Assembly (NCBI GenBank): GCA_014155875.1
Contig: JACEFZ010028322.1
Location: 1 to 64,000, forward strand
Direction of reading: 5' to 3'
Length of the DNA stretch: 64,000 nucleotides
From: Cepaea nemoralis
Taxonomy: Eukaryota > Mollusca > Gastropoda > Stylommatophora > Helicidae
Of the stretch, positions 43,701 through 56,000 are shown one piece after another; the stretch's first letter is position 1, and the number at the start of each line of letters is the position of its first letter. A program made the translations under genes and the position numbers. The notes beneath the pieces were generated by a model that did no database searches, was not told where the DNA came from, and worked only from the letters and a program-made list of their open reading frames with translations.

Positions 43701-46700
43701 CAACATAATAGACAGTGACCAACAAATGATGGAGCATGTCAAGGCAGCCGAGAACAAGGAGAAGAGTTTGATACTTACCCTATGTACAAAGCCCATCTCG
43801 GAGAGGTACCTCATGCCAGACGCGATGCCCCTCATCATGCCGACTAGCTGGATGATTGTAAACCTGCCATCATTTTTCTGGGGGACATGAACACGGGACA
43901 GGTTAAACTCTCACATAGGACATCAACATAGGACAGGTTAAACTCTCACATAGGACATGAACATGGGACAGGTTAAACTCTCACATAGGACACCAACACA
44001 GGACAGGTAAACTCTCACATAGGACACCAACATAGGACAGGTTAAACTCTCACATGGTATTTGAACATGGGACAGGTTAAACTCTCATATAGGACATGAA
44101 CACTAGGACAGGTTAAACTCTCACATAGGACATCAACACTGGACAGGTTAAACTCTCACATAGGACATCAACACTGGACAGGTTAAACTCTCACATAGGA
44201 CATCAACACTGGGACAGGTTAAACTCTCATATAAGACATGAACACTAGAACAGGTTAAACTCTCACATAGGACATCAACACTGGACAGGTTAAACTCTCA
44301 CATAGGACATGAACACTAGGACAGGTTAAACTCTCACATAGGACATGAACACTAGGACAGGTTAAACTCTCACATAGGACATGAACACTAGGACAGGTTA
44401 AACTCTCACATAGGACATCAACACTGGGACAGGTTAAACTCTCCCATAGGACATCAACACTGGACAGGTTAAACTCTCACATAGGACATGAACACTAGGA
44501 CAGGTTAAACTCTCACATAGGACATCAACACTAGGACAGGTTAAACTTTCACATAGGACATCAACACTGGACAGGTTAAACTCTCACATAGGACATCAAC
44601 ACTGGGACAGGTTAAACTCTCACATAGGACATCAACACTAGGACAGGTTAAACTCTCACATAGGACATCAACACTGGACAGGTTAAACTCTCACATAGGA
44701 ATGAACACTAGGACAGGTTAAACTCTCACATAGGACATCAACACTGGACAGGTTAAACTCTCACATAGGACATGTACACTAGGACAGGTTAAACTCTCAC
44801 ATAGGACATCAACACTGGGACAGGTTAAACTCTCACATAGGACATCAACATGGGACAGGTTAAACTCTCACATAGGACATCAACACAGGACAGGTTAAAC
44901 TCTCACATAGGACATCAACACTAGGACAGGTTAAACTCTCACATAGGACATCAACACTGGGACAGGTTAAACTCTCACATAGGACATCAACATAGGACAG
45001 ATTAAACTCTCATATAGGACATCAACACTAGGACAGGTTAAACTCTCGTATAGGACATCAACACTGGACAGGTTAAACTCTCGTATAGGACATCAACACT
45101 GGCCAGGTTAAACTCTCACATAGGACATTAACACAGGACAGGTTAAACTCTCATGTAGGACACCAAATGACATCATCAGCTGACAGCATCATAAAATGAC
45201 AACATCAACTGCCAGCATCATCAAATGACAACATCATCAACTGACAACAACATCACATGATAGCATCATCAAATGACACTAACTTCTAATGAAAACAACA
45301 TCAACTGACATCATCAAATGACAACATCCTCAAAAGACAACAACATCAACAGACAACACCATCAACAATGGACACCACCACCTGAGACTCACCCGTAGAA
45401 ACGTGTCCATAGAGCCGTTGGCCATGTATTCTGTGACTATCATAATAGGGTTGCCTGAAACCACACAAATCACACACCGGTCATGTACTGAGAACAAACT
45501 CTTCCACATTCACTCGGTAAAACTTGATATTTTCATTAAAAAAATAATCGGTTAAGCCTGTCTATCAGATTTACAATAAAAAATAAAGAATCTTTAACCA
45601 GCTCCGCTGAAATTTACCAGACTGTCATTTACTCCGCTGGCAATGTCTCATTGTCTTTAACTCCATTGTCACTGACTCATACGTTATCTACTCCACTCTC
45701 AATGCTTCTACAGTGTTCTATACCACTGTCAGTCCTAACCTGCCGCAACAAGTCAGTGACATGTGACAGAGACCAGTAAATATTGCTACTTACAACACAC
45801 ATCAACTACATCAAGAAAAAAAAAACTGTTTTTCTGGACTTCACTTGGCGTTGATCAGGACAGTTTATGTGGGATACGAACTAAAGACCATTTCCCTGGC
45901 AGGCCACGTGTTCTGTTGCTGTACTGACAGCTAGGGCGGATGTCTCCCCTGGCCGTGGGGATGGAGCCTGCTGGCAATCAAATATTTACAACCTACGGAG
46001 GAAACACAACCCATCTGGATCTAACCCAACTAGTCCATACATGCTGTGCTCAACGCTGACCTGGTGACATTCTGATATGCTTCTCTGCAGAAGGAACGCT
46101 CAAGTACTTGTCTTGCTTACCCCACTGTAATCTGGGCTTGCAGAGGAGACAGAGAGATCTGACCACAGTCTCTGTGGAGATAGTGATGTTGATTTGGCAG
46201 AGAGACAGGTCTCTACATCATTGATGCAAGCTCTTCTGTGGACCTAGAGGACCTACAGGCCAGGGCACTGGGCATTATGAGCTGAAGGCTCAGTCTTCTG
46301 GAGGCTTCACAACCACCAAATATCAGCCAGGTAACAACTAGAGTCTGGGGTTCAAACTAGAGCCTCATGATCAAAGACATTGTATTCTATCTCATCATCA
46401 AGTGCCATGCCGATAAGCATAGGCGGCCATCTTTCACCATCTCACACGATCACCAGACTCATGGATCAGCTCTGTGTTCTTGTCTCGACCATACCATGTA
46501 GTCAAGCCATTCAGATATTTACTTCTCTGCCTTCCCCTTGTTCTTTTCCCCTCAGTCGTGTCACTGTTCCCAAGTTGTCCAGTTTATTACTTCTAATAGC
46601 TTCATTTGTTTCTTGTAGGACTTGCTCTTGGTTTTTCAGTCTGTCCTTGGCATTCTTTGCATTTCCCTTAGAAACCACATTTCCACTTCATTATATGTTT

Positions 46701-49186
46701 TTCAGCTTCTCTGCTCATAGTCCACATGGTGATTGCTCTCAAATCTTCTAAATATCTCATTCAGGCATTCACTCTACCCAGCCACTGAATATTATATACA
46801 ACACACTGTCCCATCTGTGCCTCTTGCCATGGCAGTGTCAAGAGAAAAGACATTGTTCTAAGAGTTATGAGAGTTGCAGTCGTCAACATCCACATTTGAC
46901 GTCCACCCACATTTGACTGCTATATATCTGCTTGTGCACTAAGCCAATATATGTCTGCTAAGGGCTAAAAATGTGCATGCGATGGGATACTAGTACAGCT
47001 GAGGGGAAACAAAAACAGGAGTAAGAAATGGTCAACAGACTTACTTTTTGTAACAAACGGTTAACAGACTTACTTTTTGTGACAAATAGTCAACAGACTT
47101 ACTTTTTTGTAACAAATGGTCATCAGACTTACTTTTTTGTAACAAATGGTCATCAGACTTACTTTTTGTAACAAACGGTCAACAGACTTACTTTTTGTAA
47201 CAACACCCTCTAGGAAGATGACGTTGGGGTCATCAAACTGACCCATGATGCTGGCTTCCGTAAGAAAGTCCAGGCGGTTCTTTTCCGTGGCCCCTGGTTT
47301 CAGAGTTTTAATGGCTACTGTCATTTCCAGGCGTCCTGGCATCCGCAACTTGCCTTTACAAACGTCTCCAAACTCCCCTGGCACAGAGATCAACAATGAT
47401 GATGTAGGAAACAAACAACAATGACATGGTACACACATTCATTCATTCAGTAGCATGTCCTTTGCAGAACCTCATCCCCATAACAACCTTCTGGAAAACT
47501 CGGTCATACGTAAGATGTCCCATGTCTTATACACCCATCTGGGATCACTTCAAGTGCCACACCTCTCTGATCACATACATACAATCATTCTACTTTGGAA
47601 AGAAGACAGCACTTTGTGGGATGATTACATGCATACAATCATTCTTCTTTGGAAAGAAGACAGCACTTTGTGGGATGATCACATGCATACAGTCATTCTT
47701 CTTTGGAAAGAAGACAGCACTTTGTGGGATGATCACACGCATACAATCATTCTTCTTTGGAAAGAAGACAGCACTTTGTGGGATGATTACATGCATACAA
47801 TCATTCTTCTTTGGAAAGAAGACAGCACTTTGTGGGATGATCACATGCATACAGTCATTCTTCTTTGGAAAGAAGACAGCACTTTGTGGGATGATCACAC
47901 GCATACAATCATTCTTCTTTGGAAAGAAGACAGCACTTTGTGGGATGATTACATGCATACAATCATTCTTCTTTGGAAAGAAGACAGCACTTTGTGGGAT
48001 GATCACATGCATACAGTCATTCTTCTTTAGAAAGAAGACAGCACTTTGTGGGATGATCACACGCATACAATCATTCTTCTGTGGAAAGAAGACAGCACTT
48101 TGTGGGATGATCACATGCATACAGTCATTCTTCTTTGGAAAGAAGACAGCACTTTGTGGGATGATCACACGCATACAATCATTCTTCTTTGGAAAGAAGA
48201 CAGCACTTTGTGGGATGATCACACGCATACAGTCATTCTTCTGTGGAAAGAAGACAGCACTTTGTGGGATGATCACATGCATACAGTCATTCTTCTTTGG
48301 AAAGAAGACAGCACTTTGTGGGATGATCATATGCATACAGTCATTCTTCTGTGGAAAGAAGACAGCACTTTGTGGGATGATCACATGCATACAATCATTC
48401 TTCTTTGGAAAGAAGACAGCACTTTGTGGGATGATCACATGCATACAATCATTCTTCTTTGGAAAGAAGACAGCACTTTGTGGGATGATCACATGCATAC
48501 AATCATTCTTCTTTGGAAAGAAGACAGCACTTTGTGGGATGATCACACGCATACAATCATTCTTCTTTGGAAAGAAGACAGCACTTTGTGGGATGATCCT
48601 CTTTACTTCCATTCCTTGTAACTTACAATCAAACTGCTCCTGGTACTATTACAACTGGGACTGTTCACTGACTGTTGCAGATGAGGACAGAGCACTTATG
48701 GGAATGTCCTGAGTGTTGGGATGTTGGTTCTTGACTCATCTCAACAATTCAATTCTTAACTTACAAACAGAAAAATGTCACAGACATACAAATCACTGAC
48801 ACATAAATAAACATCTTTCTCTCTTTGTCTCTCTCTCTGTCCCCAGTGCTCACATACAAACAAAGCACAACAGATAAATGACCAACCTCCACCAATGACT
48901 GACTCAATGATAATGTGACAAGCGTCAATTTCCCTGGTGAACTCTCGCACTGCCTGGTTGGGATCTTCATATGTATGCGGGTCAACGTACGTACGCACAG
49001 AACTGTGTACAGATCCAGGTGACGGGAACAAAGGCATTGTTACTGGAATCACAAAACAGAAATAGTTATGTGGGTGCAATGATACATGTGATTTAATGTC
49101 AATAACGTAATGTGAAACTCACACGTACCACGGCACATCCATCTAGCAAGAGAACAGTGAAGCAGCAGTACCACCAGGGATGTTAC

Positions 49187-49222
<36 letters not shown>

Positions 49223-50000
49223 ACAGGCAACTGCCGGCTCTGTGGCGAAGAACACAGTTCGTAATCTCACACACTGCATTCAAAACATAGCTGCTGGCGA
49301 TTTGGCAGCAGACCGTCTTACGTTGGGTTTTCTATGAAATGCTACAGGTGCCGGTCATTCAGAAAGCAATGGCAAACTACTGAACATAATCTTTCCCAGG
49401 AACAGCCAAACAATGCTGGGGTTGACTGCTATGTCCTGTAAAGGATATGCAACTAAGTGGCACCTAGTCGTCTTGACAGGTTATATAGTTTGTTATACTG
49501 TGCTTTAAAAGCCTCACAATAACTACAACCCATGGCGGTAGTGAATGTGACTGATCAGACCAATTTGTGCAGTAAATGTTTGTCCACAATGGATGTATGT
49601 GAACACATGGTCATTTCCACCATAATGCACCATTTGACGTTTCACATGCTCAGTGTGTGACCTATCTGCAATCATTTATTCCATTTCTGTTCTTTGTCCT
49701 CCAAGCAACACATTCAGTGGCTACTTGCTCGCAAATTGCAATATCAATGCCTGTATCGATCATGTTCTGCTTACACACATCCATGTGCCTTAGTTATATA
49801 TATATATATATATGTTTGTGTGTGTGTGTGTGTGTGTAATGTTTGGCCTGTGTGTTTGTGTTTGTAAGTTTGTGTGCCAGCAGAAATACAGGACTTTGTA
49901 TGTGATATGAGCAGAGTGTGTGTGTGTATGTGTGCATCCTAGTATAGTAGATACTAGACAGTACTCACATCCTTTTGAATGTGATAAGGGTGAAGAAGGT

Positions 50001-50055
<55 letters not shown>

Positions 50056-50066
50056 CATGTGTGAGA

Positions 50067-50097
<31 letters not shown>

Positions 50098-53000
50098 TGA
50101 GTGGAGTGAGTGAGTGAGTGCGTGAGTGCATGCGTGCATGTGTGTGTGTGTTTTTTTTTTGGTATGTGTGTGTATTTGAGTGTGAGCCAGCAGACAGTAC
50201 TCACATCCCCCGTAGCCTCCATTGATGTGATGCTCCAGCGGTGGGTACTGGATGACTGGATGGGGAGAAGAAGACACACACATACAGCATGTTCTCCGGG
50301 TCATCTCAGGTTTAATATCAACATGAATCAACCACTATCAGCTGTCTATACTGAGTGGACACAGTTAGTAACTTCACAAATACCTGCACTCCCCTGGTAT
50401 GTCAGTTAGTTTTTGTTAGCATATCAAAATGTCCAGCAGTCTTTCCAATTGTCTATATTAGTCTATCTAAAAGTCTATCCAACAGTCTATCAAAGTCTGT
50501 CAAACTGTCCATCAGTGTGTCAGTCCCATCAACAGTCTATTCAACCACCCCTTAGTCTATGCAACCACCCCTTAGTCTATGCAACCACCCTTTAGTCTAT
50601 TCACCTGTCCAACAGTCTATCCAACTGTCTGTCATCCTATCTACCTGCCTGTTTGTTTACCTCTCTATACAATTGTTATTCTTATAATTGTTATTTGTAA
50701 GTTTTTGATTGACATGTAATCTTCAGTTGCCATGTAATCTATGGTTGACATGTAATCTATGGTTGACATGTAATCTTCAGTTGCCATGTAATCTTTGGTT
50801 GACATGTAATCTTTGGTTGACATGTAATCTTTGGTTGACATGTAATCTTTGGTTGACAAGTAATCTTCAGTTGCCATGTAATCTTTGGTTGACATGTAAT
50901 CTTTGGTTGACATGTAATCTTTGGTTGACATGTAATCTTCAGTTGCCATGTAATCTTCAGTTGCCATGCAATCTTTGGTTGACATGTAATCTTTGGTTGA
51001 CATGTAGTCTTTGGTTGACATGTAATCTTTGGTTGACATGTAATCTTTGGTTGACATGTAATCTTCAGTTGCCATGTAATCTTCAGTTGCCATGTAATCT
51101 TTGGTTGACATGTAATCTTTGGTTGACATGTAATCTTTGGTTGACATGTAATCTTTGGTTGACATGTAATCTTTGGTTGACATGTAACCTTTGGTTGACA
51201 TGTAATCTATGGTTGACATGTAATCTTCAATTGCCATGTAATCTTCAGTTGCCATGTAATCTTTGGTTGACATGTAATCTTTGGTTGACATGTAGTCTTT
51301 GGTTGACATGTAATCTTCAGTTGCCATGTAATCTTTGGTTGACATGTAATCTTTGGTTGACATGTAATCTTTGGTTGACATGTAATCCTTGGTTGACATG
51401 TAATCTTTGGTTGACATGTAATCTTTGGTTGACATGTAATCTTTGGTTGACATGTAATCTATGGTTGACATGTAATCTTCAGTTGCCATGTAATCTTCAG
51501 TTGCCATGTAATCTTTGGTTGACATGTAATCTTTGGTTGACATGTAATCTTTGGTTGACATGTAGTCTTCAGTTGCCATGTAATCTATGGTTGACATGTA
51601 ATCTATGGTTGACATGTAATCTTCAGTTGCCATGTAATCTTTGGTTGACATGTAATCTTTGGTTGAACATGTAATCTTCAGTTGCCATGTAATCTTCAGT
51701 TGCCATGTAATCTTTGGTTGACATGTAATCTTTGGTTGACATGTAATCTTTGGTTGACATGTAATCTTCAGTTGCCATGTAATCTTTGGTTGACATGCAA
51801 TCTTTGGTTGACATGTAATCTTTGGTTGACATGTAATCTTCAGTTGCCATGTAATCTTCAGTTGCCATGTAATCTTTGGTTGACATGTAATCTTTGGTTG
51901 ACATGTAATCTTCGGTTGACATGTAATCTTCAGTTGCCATGTAATCTTTGGTTGACATGTAATCTTTGGTTGACATGTAATCTTTGGTTGACATGTAATC
52001 TTTGGTTGACATGTAATCTTTGGTTGACATGTAATCTTCAGTTGCCATGTAATCTTCAGTTGCCATGTAATCTTTGGTTGACATGTAATCTTTGGTTGAC
52101 ATGTAATCTTTGGTTGACATGTAATCTTTGGTTGACATGTAATCTTTGGTTGACATGTAAACTTTGGTTGACATGTAATCTTTGGTTGACATGTAATCTT
52201 TGGTTGACATGTAATCTTTGGTTTTAAATGTCAGAAACAGATGGTTATCTTCCCTGTGTGTGTTGTCAGACACGACTCACTGCTTTAGTCCCTTGGCACT
52301 GTTTGAGAAGGAGCACCAGATCTGCATATCTGAGTCCTAGAACCGGATTTCTACCAGTTACGAGTGGATCAAATTGTTACAGATCTCATCATCTTTAATA
52401 TTTCTCATGACATTTTCTCATAGATGTTGACCAAGTATGGAGAGGAAATGCAACCCTGTCTTACTTCCCTTTGACCCTAAAATAGCTGGATGTTTCACCA
52501 CTTACTCTAACAGCTGCTGGTTGCTTATGATATAAACCTTCACTTACATGGATCATGTGCTAGAAACCCCAGCTCTCTCAGGATGTTTCACAATTTCACA
52601 TGTACCCACAACTATCACATAAACACACACCAAGTGTCTGTTACAACAACATATCGATGGGGAAGTTAGAGCAAGAAATCACATATACCAAGGACTACTC
52701 TATCACAATCGCATCTACCACAATCACATTTACCACAATCAAACTGACCAGGACTACCACAAACATATGTAGCAGACTATCCTTCTACAATCAGAGAGTT
52801 GTGGTCCAGTGACTAGAATGCTCGCTTGTTGTCCCCGTGGTCATGTATTTAAACCCCTGTCAGGGCTGATATATTTTTCATTATCCAGTCTTGCATGACC
52901 ATTAGTCTAATATGTACAATTGTGAAAATCAATGCAAGGCGATCTGCTCTACAGGTAAAACCAAGAGAAATAAAATAATACCAAGCGTAAAGTAAGCCTA

Positions 53001-56000
53001 CCTGACAAAAAACAAAAATAAACACATACCAAACTACAGGAAGTGTGCCTGACAAAACACACAGATATAAACAAATGTCTAGTCTAAAGTAATGCTTACA
53101 GACATATTCGTATAATGTCAGTGATCAGTTAATTGTCTTTGTATCTTAGCCTCTTTCATAACATCTACCTTACTCTTGTTGGCAGCTCAAGGAATGTTCA
53201 GCATTCTCCTGTAAAACCTCATCTCTAGCACCTCAAAAGATGTTGCTTTGGAGAGTTTGCTAATTATCCAGGATCCACACAATCATATGTTGAAACTGGT
53301 TCTACATAACACGCAACAATTCTTTCTCTGACCTCCAGTGACAAAGATTTATTGCATAAGATGTTCTACAGTGGATACAAATGCAGTTTTTCTTTGTCCT
53401 ATTCTGGTTTGTACCTCTGTGATACACATTCCATCTATGTTTTCATATGCTTGATACCTGAATTCCAGCACTTCCCCTCAATCAATACCAATTCATCAAC
53501 AAGAGAACTAAACTACCACAGAAATAAAAAATAAACAAACAGAATTGAAATCCAAACTAACTGAAATCCAAACTATCTAGATTGGAACTGCAGGGAGAAC
53601 ATAAAGAGAATAAATGAAAGCAACACGTCTATGGGTCAGTACAGAGAAACTATAAGAGTGACTTGACTATATGGTACCTCTAGACATGTCCGCCTCATCT
53701 GCTGCTGTCACATACGGAGGTGGAGGGGAGGGACAAGACACGGGTTATATGTGATGCAAACATAGTAAACACACAGGGTGATTTAAATATTGAGCACAAC
53801 CCACTACTGGCAACGCTGATCGTATTCTGGTATGTACCTAAGGCCCATCCACGTCAATATGGAAGCACTATACTCGAGTTTCGCCCTCGTTTGAGCTCGT
53901 CAGTAGTGCATATCCTTGACCGGATCCGGAAACAAGCCCCGGATCACTGGTGTGTGAAGCGGGTGTGTAACCACGCGGCACACACTGGACACGGCCATAT
54001 TATCATAACAGAATATTACAAACGTCACCCATCGTAGGCTATAGCTCACAGGGTGATGTCAAATTTGATGCATACATATTAATGATGAGAAGGATTTACT
54101 GTATTTGTGAGATGAATGTACTCAACAGACAGGGTTATATGTGAGATGAACATGCTCAACATACAGGGTTATATGTGTGATGAACATACGCAACAGACAG
54201 GGTTATATATGAGATGAACGCACTCAAGGCACAGGGTTATATGTGAGATGAACGCACTCAACAGGCATGGTTATATGTGAGATGAACATACTCAACAGAC
54301 AGGGTTATATGTGAGATGAATATACTCAACAGACAGGGTTATATGTGAGATTAACGCACTCAAGGGACAGGGTTATATGTGAGATGAACATACTCAACAT
54401 TATAAGTGATATGCAATACTCAACAGACACGGGTATATGTGAGATGGTATGCACATACTCAACAGAGAGGGTATATGTGATGAGATATGCACATATTTAA
54501 TACTGTGCAAACTGAACGTTTCTCAATCTGTATGTAACATACATGCAGTGTGGTCAAACTTCTCATACAACTGTGCACTTGCTAAACTGATGTGTCATCA
54601 TATGTCAAGTCTGAAATGCTTTGGTGACCCCAGCTTGCCTGTGGTGACCCCAGCTTGCCTGTGGTGACCCCAGCTTGCCTGTGGTGACCCCAGCTTGCCT
54701 GTGGTGACCCCATTATGGCAACATTTATGTTAGGGGCAACAACTCACCATGGGTGTATGCATCACAGCTTTTCTTTTCACTGCAGTCTGGCCGGTTTCTG
54801 AAATGTGACATAACATGTTTCTAAAATGTGACATAGAAAAGTTTTTGAAATATGACATAGACAGGAGGTTTCTGAAACATGACACAGAAAAGTTTCTGAA
54901 ATGTGACATAAAAATGTTTCTAAAATGTGACATAGAAAAGTTTTTGAAATATGACATAGAAAGGTTTTTGAAAAATTACATAAAAAGGAGGTTTCTGAAA
55001 TGTGACACAGAGAGAAAACTACCAATTAAAGGAAGCTTCTGCTACTTTTTTTGTCATTTACTGTTGCTTGGATTTCTTCTTCTCTGCATTTTAGTCTTCT
55101 TGTTCATAACCTTCTTCCTCTTCTTCTTGTTCTTCCAACTCTACCTTCTACTGTGCAGCTCTAGTCATAGCCACACAAGAAATCCATTTGTGTGGGTGTA
55201 TGTGAGGAGCTGGTTGAGACACCCATGTGTGTGGGTGTGTGTGAGGAGCTGGTTGAGACACCTATTTGTGTGGGTGTATGTGAGGAGCTGGTTGAGACAC
55301 CTATTTGTGTGGGTGTATGTGAGGAGCTGGTTGAGACACCCATGTGTGTGGGTGTAAGTGAGGAGCTGGTTGAGACACCTATTTGTGTGGGTGTATGTGA
55401 GGAGCTGGTTAAGACACCCATGTGTGTGGGTATGTGTGAGGAGCTGGTTGAGACACCTATTTGTGTGGGTGTATGTGAGGAGCTGGTTGAGACACCTATT
55501 TGTGTGGGTGTATGTGAGGAGCTGGTTGAGATACCCATTTGTGTGGGTGTATGTGAGGAGCTGGTTGAGACATCCACCCTGGGAGATCTCTGCTGATCGA
55601 AGTCCAAATGGAAACACAATCAAATACAAAATAGTCGTGGCAAAATCAATTATACACCAACAAAAAACAACAATCAGACACATGGAAAGCAATGAATAAA
55701 TTATATGACAAATTATACAGCCGACAAATACGAACAAAATCATAACACAAGGAAATGCTGGACAAAAAATCAAACATATTAGCTTGCGAAGTGGTGACTG
55801 AAGAGAAGTGACAGAGATGTGACAAGTGTCAGAGATGTGACAGACTGAATGTAACTTGTCTTGTGTCTGCTACAATTCTAGAATTATCAGTGAGGGGGTG
55901 GTTCCCAAGTTTTTATAAACGACTGACACTCATGCTATCAGATCAACACAGGGGGGGGGGGGGGGGGGGGGGGGGGGTCTGCTTCTAAATTAATCTGCTG

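Noticed and set aside
47578..48600. CRISPR-like regular repeats
   Set aside because: Units are contiguous with no unique spacers, and the context is an animal intron.
47426..48712. 428-codon frame with 18-residue repeats
   Set aside because: A 54-bp minisatellite, open on both strands, with variants that are silent at DNA-repeat level and not codon-patterned.
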